From: Coix lacryma-jobi var. lacryma-jobi | Taxonomy: Eukaryota > Streptophyta > Magnoliopsida > Poales > Poaceae | Length of the DNA: 64,000 bases | Reading direction: 5' to 3' | Assembly (NCBI GenBank): GCA_009763385.1 | Contig: CM019822.1 | Coordinates: forward strand, 7,162,127 to 7,226,126 | In this document: one piece after another, positions 23,645-34,300 of the stretch | Layout of the letters: every line of letters starts with the position of its first letter | How positions within the stretch are numbered: the first letter of the stretch is position 1 | Notes under the pieces: model-generated | Told to the model about the DNA's origin: nothing | The model's input: only the letters and a program-made list of their open reading frames with translations | Database searches by the model: none | Position numbers and translations under genes: made by a program

Positions 23645-23752
23645 AAACACGTAGATTCCAGTAGTGTTTTAGCCCCGGTTGGTGTTGCCAACCGGGGCTA
23701 AAGGTCCTTCCCGAGTGGATTCAAAAGGAAAACGTCCAAAACTACATCACGT

Positions 23753-23820
23753 GGGTTGCGTAGCTCAGTTGGTAAGTACGCCTGAGGCTAGATGTGCTGA
23801 GTTCGAATCTCACACAACAC
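23753..23820 (+). other. tRNA-like segment inside outer CACTA (likely non-functional)
   Basis: The segment holds TAGCTCAGTTGG at 23761-23772, which fits the tRNA A-box consensus exactly, and GTTCGAATC at 23801-23809, which fits the B-box consensus exactly, at a spacing normal for a tRNA gene. The T arm (TGAG, loop TTCGAAT, CTCA) pairs. A partial acceptor stem can be drawn (GTTGCG with CACAAC, one mismatch), but the D stem is broken (GCTC against GTAC) and the register is off. There is no T-run terminator directly after it. It looks like a tRNA-derived pseudogene or promoter captured by the transposon. I do not assign an amino acid. Confidence 0.55.
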
Positions 23821-23898
23821 ATATTTATGTTTCCTCTCTGGACCTTTAGCCCCGGTTGAAAGCACCCGGGACTAAAGGCTCTTTCAGTAGTAGTGTCC

Positions 23899-25300
23899 AT
23901 ATATATCTTTAAATACTCAAAACAAAACTTGTAGTACTACTTAATACCACTCGATCATTTTTTTAGATATATTTTTTCGTTTTAAATTATAAGGATTTAT
24001 TTGGCGTGACTCCGGGTGGAACAACAGCTTCAACAAATGAGCCACACCAAACGTTCGAAGAGGACCCACTGTTTTTTTTAACTCTGGCTTCGGCCCTAGC
24101 TGAGGAGTTTTTTTTTTTTTTGAGGAATTGTGCAACACTCAATTTAGAAAAGTCAAACCAACTTATAATTTAAAATGAATGGAGTATTTGATTCAACACC
24201 TAAAATACATCAACAAAGAAGTTTTAAGGTATAAGTTCGATATACAACTTCTTGATTCATTTTTAATGCCAACACACTTTCATTCCACCTATATGAACTC
24301 TAGTCTCTAGCGAAGATTAATAGACGACACAGTCCTCTCACCCTCTTGTGCCCAAATCCAACTAAACCCGTATTTAATTAGGATTGGTGAGTACTACTTC
24401 CAAAATGCTTTCACAGGTCATTGTAGGTCAGCGCTAGCTCAACGTTATCGCAGATATGCTCCACATATTCTGCACGGAAAATTGGCAAAGGCCAAAGGTG
24501 ACACCAATAGGTACTTGCAATAATGCAAAAGAACAGACAAACGTCGGTGCTGTGCTCGAAAGGAGAAGAATCAAAACCATATATATGTACCAGAATTATG
24601 GAAAACCAAACATAGCCAAGAATATATTCCTGATCTAGGATCGGCGTTAAGAGACGTGAGCAGGCTATTCTCGCAACCCAAAAAGAAAAAAAGAAAAAAA
24701 GAAAAGGCTGTGAGCAGGCAAGCTAGCTCACTCACTGGCTAGCGCTTTCACTTAGCTAGTGCCGAAAAAGGGTATAGCTAGTAATTTTTTTTTATGCATG
24801 ATAGAAAGGCGGGGTCGATCCTATTGCCGTTTTGTCGTACATTCTGTGCGCCACGGGCAGATGACGTTGAATAAAACTCCGTCCTTTAACGGCAGGACGC
24901 TAGTGGACCAGTGGAGGTTGCATGTATATATCTGCATGCGTCGCCCAGTGAGGCAGTGACGTGCTGCTTGTGCAGGTCGGATAAGATGAGCTATTTTTGT
25001 AATTGGAACTTTGCGGTAGAGTATGTTTATGTGTCACGGCTCAGGATGCCGCCCTGTCATATGTACATGACACACAGACGCACTAGAAGATCAGGATGCT
25101 CCGTCACACTCCCCTAAAACTATAGCTATTCACATTATCATGAATAGGGACTCGTGGGGATAATCCTTTGTCCGGATTTATATTTGACTCCGCTCGCTTG
25201 AACTTAGAGCTAAAATCAGTCTATCTTTTATATACATATAAAAGGTAAAGAGAGATAAACTTGGCTGCAAGCAAGGCACGGCTGGTAGCTAGCACACTCC
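23899..25300. other. Intergenic stretch, no gene seen
   Basis: AT-rich DNA with a possible degraded Stowaway-like element near 23940-24187 (ends with CTTATAATTTAAAATGAATGGAGTA-like sequence) that may hold another insertion. Short ORFs at 24456-25117 show no domains. Confidence 0.4.
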
Positions 25301-25479
25301 ACACTGTACGCCTTCCGTCGTCGACTCGACCCCGCCGACCGACCGTCGACACGTACTCCCTGCACACCCCAATCATCCCCGTGTAGTATGTTTAAGAAGA
25401 AGGAAGAAAAAAATCATTCCGTGTATGTTCACCGGTCTTCGTCACATGGTACAAGGATTTATGGCACGTACATCAAGGT

Positions 25480-26600
25480 GGCCATCAGGATTGCTATACG
25501 CACGACTGTATCAGCATCAGCCGCCCCCGCCCCCGCCCCCGCCCCGCCCCTCATCAAGGAGTACCCTGGTAGTGGGGAGAAAAAAGAGAGAGAGAAGAGA
25601 AGAAATCCGATGCCACGCAGCCGTTGCCGCCGGCCTCCGGGCGGTTGCTTTCTCGCCGCGGCTCTCGCGCGCGCACAAACAGGAAAAGCAAAAACAAGAC
25701 GCCCGGCGGCCCCGGGGATTGCATTGCATCTCCCGATCCAATCAGGCAATCACTCGTCCCCAGGCCCCAACGGCCAGTCCGCGGGCGCGTCCCGCCATAC
25801 CCCTTTCGCGTTCGGGCGCCAACCGAACCGAGCCAACCGAGGCCGGGCGTGCGTGTGTGTGGTGTGGCTCTCCCCGCGCGGCGCCGTGCGCGGCAGCATC
25901 CGCGTGTGGCCCCCGGCTGCCTTCGCTGCGAGGCGGGGAAGGCAGGCGCCGTTGGCGCCGCACGCGCACGAGGTCACGGAAATCGTGCGGGGCGGGGGGA
26001 CTTGTTCGCAATTTCGCCTCGCACGGAGGAAGAGAGCAGGCACCACACCAGCCACCAGAGGCACCACGGGACGAGCGACGGCCGGGCACCGCACCACCAC
26101 ATGGCCACATGCGGCCTCCGGGCGCTCTCGGCTCTCGTTCTAGTTCTAGTTCTGGCTTTCCTTGCTGTGCATGTGCCGCCGCGCGGTCCCGTCGGGGCCC
26201 TCGCTGTCCAGGAATAGCCCGCGGGAGCGCGCGTCGCAGTCGCAGGTTGGGGCAGCCAGCTCTTGGACGGTTCTGCCCCGGGGCCCCCGGCGCGCAGTGT
26301 CGGGATTTTCGGCTCCGCGATTGGGGTGTTGCGATCAACTGTCACACATCTCCCTTTGCCGGGGTCCTCACTAGACACTCCTCAGCCAGGTCCAGGTCTG
26401 CGGTTCGCCAGGAGCCACTCGCTCGGGCTCGTCCAACTTTAGTGGGCTCCGCTCCATGGAGATAGATGAGCGCGCTCGCTCGCTCACTCGTCACTCCAGG
26501 TCCAGCCGTCCAGGAGGAGTGGAGGACAGCGACGGCTTCGACTTCCGGTGGCTGGAGCGAAAGATGCTCCAACGGACGGCTGGATGGCCTCGCACGCGGC
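25480..26600. promoter_or_regulatory. GC-rich, CpG-dense island without an assigned gene
   Basis: About 1.1 kb with very high GC and many CG dinucleotides, in contrast to the AT-rich flanks. ORFs are long in several frames on both strands at once (for example 25425-26465 plus and 25742-26338 minus), which is what GC-rich DNA gives by chance. No domain recognised. In grasses such islands usually mark a promoter or first exon, so an unannotated transcript may start here. Confidence 0.4.
26101..26217 (+). CDS. Short signal-peptide-like ORF, 38 aa, uncertain
   Basis: ATG at 26101, stop TAG at 26215-26217. The peptide starts MATCGLRALSALVLVLVLAF and continues LAVHVPPRGPVGALAVQE. The hydrophobic core after a short N-terminus with one arginine looks like a secretion signal. 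There is no clear splice donor before the stop, and no mature-peptide motif (CLE, PSK, RALF) that I can recognise. It may be a first exon, a remnant of a secreted-protein gene or chance. Confidence 0.25.
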   Translation: MATCGLRALSALVLVLVLAFLAVHVPPRGPVGALAVQE

Positions 26601-28315
26601 ACGTCACGATTCCTTCCAACTAACTACTACTGCACGAGAACGGCTAGCTGCGTCTTCGTCTTCGCTGCTGCTTGCCCTGCCAATGCCACCATCTCCAACG
26701 GTTCCCCGATTTCTATCCCGAATAAGAAAAACCCAAATTTTGAGGGTTTTGAGAGCTCCAACATATCCCTATTCGAGCTTTCAATGAGGAAAAAAAAATC
26801 TCAGTCCCTCAAAATCCATCCTCCAACCCCTCAGATATGAGAAAAATCTCCCTCTCCCAAATACCTGAGATGATATTGGGGATGAGTTTTTCTCCTTCTA
26901 TTGGGGTTAAGTTTTTCTCCTCCTGTTGAAGATTCTCTTAATCTTTACAGATCGGCCCTTCCCTTCCCTTACATTCCCCGAGTGATACGTAACTACCAGT
27001 AAATGCTACCACGGCGCCGTCAGTTAGCCACTGCTGCCGCCTCTCGCCATCGGATTGCCTATCCCAAGGGAATTCTCCGGTTTCTGGCAGTATCAGGAAA
27101 AGAACCGAGAACGGCAACTCACCATGGCTTCTGCCATCACGACTTCACGAGTCCACGACAGGAAAAGTGGCAAGTTGCCGGCCCAACTGCAAAGTCCGCG
27201 AGAAGCAAATTGCGGCAACCGACGCGGCGATGATTCGGAGTCCTGGCAGCATGGTCACCGTGATAAGGAAAACAAAACCACCAAACTACTTGCTTGCGCT
27301 CCTAATTAACTCCTTCGAACATCAGCGGACCTACATGGCTCCATCACTACGTGCTGCCCATGTTGGCGACTATTCATTCATACAGCGAAGGTACATCTGG
27401 CAATGACGCAGATCAGGAACAGTCCACTACACATTGCGACAGCAGTTAATATGACAGTGATGGGCAACAATGTTTGTATACTTTTCCAGACTTGTACCAG
27501 ACCTTTCAAGATTGATACAGATACACTCTGGTGCATGTGCATGCGTTACGTAGATTTTTATATATTTTTGTACGCCCTTGCAATGGAGAGGCTAGACATG
27601 TGCAACACGTTATGGGTGAACAGATAGTATGATGTCCAAAGAAAATATACATGGTTGCCGATGTACCTACTGTAGAAGTAAAATACATTTCCTATAGCTG
27701 TAGAAAACACTTAAAATGATTAACTTTCTCCATGGTACACTTTACTAACCTGCCAAAGCCCAAAGGGCAGGGGAAGGCAACCCCATCCACTGTATAAATT
27801 CCTCCTGCAGGTTAGGGTATTCCATTAATTGCCCAAAGTCAAAAAAAAAACATCAGTATTGCATGTAAAAAATGCAATTAAAATAACCTTATAGTGTCAG
27901 TTTTAACAATATCTCAGTCTACAAACATCAGGTGAGGACCTATCTACATGTTTTAGGATTATAGCTTTAAACACGATCCTATGGGACTGAGAAAACAACT
28001 TGCTGCTCAAAATTGGTATATGCTTTACAATGTTCAGAGTGCAGCACATACTTACAGTAAGGCGAAGAATGCACACTCAACTCCACTGCAACAAACTAAT
28101 GATACAACAATAGGTGCTTAGCTGATAACTGCACAAAAAGCTGCCATAGCGCCTCTGGGGTGTTGCTCAAAGGGAAACCCCCTGAATAATCTATTTACAT
28201 CAGATTCCAGGTCCCACCGCTGTTCTCATCTAACTCACTAACTGTATGTGTTAATTAACTCAAGGCCAAAATGCCTCGTTCAGATGCCTTTTCAATCAGT
28301 GTCATTGTCCAGCAT
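26601..28315. other. Region between the GC island and RIC1, includes presumed RIC1 3' UTR
   Basis: No supported gene. The part just below 28316 should be the 3' UTR of the minus-strand RIC1 gene. ORFs at 27003-27406 overlap in all three plus frames and show no domain features. Confidence 0.4.
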
Positions 28316-31300
28316 TCATGACAATGGTCCATTTTGCAATGTAAGATCAGAGACAGAAGAAAGCTGTTCCTCCAAGATATTAAGGAGGTCAAGATATTCT
28401 CTGAATACATCATGTGACTGCATCAAGGATGATTGTAACCATGTTAGAGGCACCTAAAATGTTCATAAATCCAATCAAAAAAATGTTGGCCACTAACCTG
28501 TAGAGTAATGCTGTATGCTTTCCACAGTCGCAAATCATGCCGAAAGAGATCCACCAAAACCTAAGGAAGCAAAAATATATCACAGCAGCAAGGATGAGTT
28601 TTTGGCTCAACCAAATAATCCGCATCAAAAGAAACCCCTCTAATAGAACCTTCAAAAACTAAATTAATTTTTTTTATTCTCATAGGTCAGAATAGCATCA
28701 AGACCTATCTAATACCAAAACAATGTCAAGTAGTACATCAACTGGGATTAACTAGCTTTACAGTCTTAGGATCATATATACCTACTTAAAATAGGGAATA
28801 CGGCTATCTATATTTTCCATTTTGGTAAAAACATAAGAAGCTAGGATGTTATTTGCAGAAATTGATATATGTCATCTAGAAGTTTGTAGCGGATTCTATG
28901 ACATGTCAGTACCCTGCTACGGGTTCCTTTTTTTTCAAGTCACACGTAGATAGTCTGTCTAGATACCTAATTGTGGCATGCAAGTTCTAGATGAATTAGA
29001 TGAAATCTGCAGGGGTGCTTAGATGAGGGGTATTTCTTTGGGAAGTTCACACTCAGATCAATGTCTTCAAAGAAATACCCCTAATCCAAGAGGGACATCC
29101 AAGACATAGCAACACTGCCATCACTAAATATTTTGTGCAGATGACACATGATTGGATCAAATTCAAACGACTGACAACACCACATGCCACAACAATGCCT
29201 GCTTCTGCAGTTCTGCCACTATCAGTATCTACCTTGTCATCCCTATCTCCCATCCTGCAGGGTGTAGGCACCCCTGAGCCCTGAGGCCCTGATACCACAC
29301 CATTCCACCTCAAAATACATCCCCTCCACCGCTCCTCCCCATTTATCCACCATCTACTTATCTACTAGTGCCACATGTAGTAAAAGGGGTGGAAAAGTGA
29401 ACTCTCATGTCGGATGGATACTAATAGTACCTATTGAAATTTTGATTTTCAGTGTGTTGTGGGGGAGGGTAGTCCAGATAGAAAAGACAGCAGCAAGTTT
29501 ATCAATGAACTATTAAGAAAAGTTAAGATGTGTATTATGTAACAATAATTTTAAACCATGTAAAATAATCAAACTCTACGGTTTTACCTCTGCACGCCGC
29601 AATAAAGTAGCTAGCACCACGATCCATTCCTTAAACTTGACTGAACACATATGTGCTAGAAGGAACTCTGCATCAAGTCGGCTTTGCAGTGTATCCATTT
29701 GGAGCTGTCATCAGAATACCAAAATGTACATGATAAATAAGTTTCAAGAAGCAGATGAAAACCAAAAATACTTTATTCATATGGATGGACCAAATAGGCA
29801 TGAGAAACAACCAAAATCCAATAATGATAAGCAGAATAAATCATAAAAACTGTGTGATTAATTGACCAGAACCTTTTGTCCAATCAGTTCAAGTGCAGAA
29901 GCAAAATTCTCCAAACGAGCAGACCCTTGCCTTTCTCGTTGTAGATATTCCTGCATGATGATGTTACAACATAGATTGATTACAAACGGCTTTGGACAAT
30001 AAGATTCGTTAAGGCAAGAGTCTCACCACAAGATCAAATTGAGTCCCCTTGACAAAAGCAACGAGTTTAGAAAGCTCCTTGCCAGACATCAAATAGCTAG
30101 CATGGCGCTCTAGAATGTTCATAACAGAAGCAATATGTGGACTAAGTTCTTTCATTGTGTTACTGTTGAACAAAAGAAATAACATATGAGAGTTTTTCCA
30201 ACAGAAGCATTTTTTAAGTGTAAAGAACAGGGTGTACCTTCTCAAATCAGACGATTGCCGCTTATATGGTGAACGGAACAGAAAATAGCCTAGAAATCTT
30301 GGAGAGAGCTTCTCGGAGTCTGAAGTGGCATTCTCAAAATCTCTTCCAGATCTTAGCAAAAAGCGAACCTAAGTATGAAGGTACTCCCTTATTCATCTGA
30401 AGTATACTAATACAGGAAAACAAATAACATATAGCATAAGAAGCATACCAACTCCCCAACAAGCTCGTACAAAGACTCATCAAGTGTAGCCTGGAAAGCA
30501 GCAATCATATGAAAGTGAGACTGAGAGATGGAACATCCGAGGCAACTAATGTCCAGGCTAAAACGACCACAAGGTGGAGGTAAGAGAATTACTTGTAGCA
30601 AACGGAGTGCACAATACTGGCTGACTGCAGGGCCCTCCAGCTTAGCAATGACCTATAATTGCAAAACATTGCCAATGCTACTTATAGCAGAAATTCATGA
30701 TAAAAGATTAACAATGACCATAAATTCATAATAAAAGACTAACAATAATGTTTTCTTCATGCATCAACTACAACAATCAATAAACAAACTCCATACAGGA
30801 TTGGACCAATTAATAATAGCAATAAAAATAAGAGGTTGAAAGTGCAGTATCAAAAATACAACAAATTATTATATGCATCGGATAGCATCAAAAAATTCCA
30901 AAAAGGTTCACGATAACATCTCACAGCAGTTATATACCAGTATGTAGCAAGCAGCAGTCCTGTACCACCTCTGTTGGAAGCATTCCTCAAACATCCTATC
31001 ATGAAAGTTTGGTCATACTAAAAGCATAAGTATTTTATTTGAAATCTTTGTCAAATTTAAATACTGCCGGTTAGTAAAGATATTGTCTGAACAACTTCAA
31101 GTTCTCCCCAGTTTAAGGATACCATACTCTGTTCACGCTCTGGTATATCAATAAATGCATGGGTCCTGATAAATCTTAAATTCTACATATACTTCAAGAA
31201 GTTAAAGAAAACTGACAGATAACAGAAACAAGACAGCATCTCTATTCTCTGCCCTCTCAAACACAAGGAACCAGACAATTCTCTAAACTTCCCGGAGGCT

Positions 31301-34300
31301 ACTATTAACAGATATTCTTACTACAGAAGTGATCCATGATAATTAGTCTTTCGAACAAGTGAACGGACTTGACATATGAATGACAAAGATAACATGGATG
31401 GGAGCCGACTATGAGAGGTGCATGTGCACCAGGTGTAAGGTAACTACAGGCACACCACATATATAACTATAAGATGGAACATGCTGATACTATGGTAATT
31501 ACTACAAGCAAAACAGCAGCAGGAATTGAAAGAACGTTATCTTTTGAAAATGTGAGTCAAAGGAATATGCATATTTCAAATACAAGGGTTGTACACTTAC
31601 TCTGTGGATCTTCCAGCTGCAGAGAAAAGATCAGCCCAGTGTCGACCATCAGTTTTCCTAGCAACACTGACTACAACATCCATATATTCAGGAAAATTCC
31701 GTAGCAGGTCACAAGTTTTCTCAAGAAGAGATTTCTTGGGAGAATCAACTTTTTGTAAAGCCGGACTTTTTGAAGCACTTGGCCTGTAATTAAAACATAT
31801 GTCAGGAAAAAAGAACTTACCAGAGCGCAGCTAACAAAACCACTAAATTATAGATGGAACATTGTAAAGCAATGTAAGACTGCCTTTTCTTCAGGATATA
31901 GTAAGCTAGAAAAAAAGTACCTTGATATATCTGCATCAAATACTGTAAACAGCAGCCACTCTAAACTGTGAGAGAAGTGAGGTTTCTCTGCTGACAAATT
32001 TGCCAAGCGCAAAGCTTCTTCAATCTTGTCCCTCTGGTTTAAACAATTAAATTTAGAGGCATCAGAAAATGTTTTTACGCCAATAAGTCAAAACAAAAAA
32101 TGAGGAAATGGTGCCAGAGCAGCACAGCACCATCAGTAACATAATTTCAAGATGTAACAAACTTTTTTTAAGATGTTAGACATGCAATCAGGGATTCTAA
32201 GTCAAAAGAAAATAGCCTTACTACATAACTTACTGCAGATGAATATTAGAACCCGAAATTCAATATGAAACATTCCTTCATTCCGCCTAACTGAACAGAA
32301 TCCAAGTTCTACCCAGTTCCAAAGGAGCAGCACAATGCTCATACTAATATGTTCACATCAGCCTTTAACAAAAAAAAAATAAAGACAAAACCTAATGCTC
32401 TCAAAGCCTAATCCCCTAACACTCCCCTCCCAACAGAAACATAATGTCCTCCAACCCCACCAGAGCCCCCTTTGATCCATCTCCTACCAAAGTTCTGCCC
32501 ACGTTGTCAACCCCCCCTCCCCTCCCTCTGGCATGCCCAGCAGCCAGCACCGAATGAGTACTCTGCACACACCAGCAACAACTCTGCGGCGCCAGTCAAC
32601 CCAGCCCTGATTAGGTGGTCAGCTCCACTGCCAATTATGTCAAAGGCATGAGAGCCATGAGGCAACAAGCACCTAGCCACCTAGATTGCCTTTTTTAATA
32701 TCAACTGTCTTCTCACTAGATAAATGGCATCTTAGAATACAAATGGAAATGTGAGATATAGAATCAACAAATGCAAGGTGACTTACCTGAAGGAGATGTC
32801 GTAATAAACAATGCAATATTGTTTGGGCTTGAGGTGAAGGTTCAAAGCATGGAAACTCCGCAGTTGAGAAGGACATTCTCTGAGAAACACCAACAACCAC
32901 ACCAACATTTGGAAGAAGACCAAGAGGATACACCTCACGATCAAACTCAAGCTCCGGATCCAACTACAGTATCACATGACAAGCATGTAAATATCACCAT
33001 CATGAGGTCTTCAACGAATTAAAAAAAAACAGAGGAACAGAATATGGAAATAGTATGACTACAGCAAGTTCCACATAAAGGTGGAAAAACTTAAAACAGA
33101 TATTCACAATTATCTCATGATACGGAGTAGAAACTTATACCTGCAAAAAATCCTCTTGCTTAAAAGGATCTGCTCCATGTGATGGGTACCACACCTGCAA
33201 TCAGCTTTGTTTATAAAAGGGTAGAAAGGGATATTTAAAAAATAGCTAACCCCTAAAAGAGGCATCTATGGGGAAGTAATTATGCACAAAATAATAAGAT
33301 CAATCTAACCTGCATACCCCGATGGCCATAGTCAAGCCATGAAACCTCTTTGATAAGACTGCCCTTCTCTTCAAACTGAGAACAGGTGACCCAAAAGAGT
33401 TCAATAGAATTTGTGAGATTGTGCTCATGTCCATCGTCCATGTCAAGCACAGAAAGCTCCCCATTGGTCCGCAAGATCAAACATCTGATATCACAAATAA
33501 AAAAACCATAAAAACAAAGGAGAAGGATTCTGTAACATTAATTATGGGGGAAAAGTACCTTGATGGTTGCTGGGACAAAAGATCAGAGGGTCCATTAGTA
33601 TCTCGTTTCATGACCCCATTGTCATTCTGCTCAGGAATGAAGCGCATTGAAACAGGTGGGCTCTTTGGACTCATGATTGAAAGTTCTCGCACCGTTGAAA
33701 GCTGCTCATCCATACAAAGAATAAAAATAACTATTCACAGAGAAAAATTGGAAACACATTCTGAATTGGGGTTGCAAATTTCTTTAACAACAGACATTAC
33801 CTGTAAAACTGGATTGCTAGCAGGTGACAATTCTCCTGAGATCATCACATGGAAGATATGTACATCAAATGGACTGTAAGTAACCAATATATAATCCTGG
33901 AAAACATCCATGACAATTGGCCTTCCAAGCAGTGGTTTCCGGTAGAGTAAAGAGCTATAATCAAGATGATATCTTGGGAAAAACAGAAGCTCATACCTGA
34001 GCCAAAAGAATGAAACATGTCTGTGACTAAAAATACAATGTAATTAGAAAGACACTGGAGGCCTATAAGTTAATAAAATGAGATAAAAAATATAAGCAGA
34101 AAAATGAAGTTCAGCTAGTATTTCAAGGAACATAGTTCAATGTGAGAAACTCCCATATAGTGAGCTTTCTCCCATGCTCGACCAGAAAAGGTGAGCCTTC
34201 GTCCCCGTTTGGCACTGCTCCAAATGGTTCCCGCTCCTTGCTACAGTGCACGGAGGAGCTTGAGCTAGACAGCTAGTAGGAAGCCAAAAATAGTGGTTTT

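Larger units (their letters stand above)
18901..23666 (-). mobile_element. Inner CACTA transposon, 4.77 kb, with degraded transposase
   Basis: Begins CACTACTAGAATC and ends with the inverse of CACTACTGGAATC. Target duplication TTT on both sides (18898-18900 and 23667-23669). Near both ends lie arrays of the palindrome CCCTAGGG, the likely transposase-binding repeats. Coding remnants on the minus strand match the C-terminal part of TnpD (DUF4218 tail, DUF4216) and a Ptta/En-Spm type domain, but I found no catalytic Transposase_21 region. The element therefore looks non-autonomous. Intact ends and target duplication suggest it is not very old. Confidence 0.9.
18689..23895. mobile_element. Outer CACTA element (short, non-autonomous), split by a nested CACTA
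   Basis: Begins CACTACTAGAGAACAGACC and ends with the inverse of CACTACTACTGAAAGAGCC. The 3-bp target duplication TCC is present on both sides (18686-18688 and 23896-23898). Without the nested element the outer one is only about 440 bp (18689-18900 plus 23667-23895). It carries several foldback units of the type CTTTAGTCCCGGTTGG and its inverse: three on the left (18768-18804, 18811-18847, 18856-18894) and at least two on the right (23668-23704 and about 23841-23880). It also carries a tRNA-like segment. No coding capacity, so it would need a transposase in trans. Confidence 0.88.

Noticed and set aside
23753..23820. Calling the tRNA-like segment a functional tRNA gene
   Set aside because: D stem does not pair, acceptor stem is imperfect and out of register, and no T-run terminator follows.
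25388..26465. Overlapping ORFs up to 346 aa on both strands in the GC-rich island
   Set aside because: Compositional artefact: open frames on both strands, Arg/Pro/Ala-rich, no recognisable domain. Only the signal-peptide-like ORF was kept, at low confidence.
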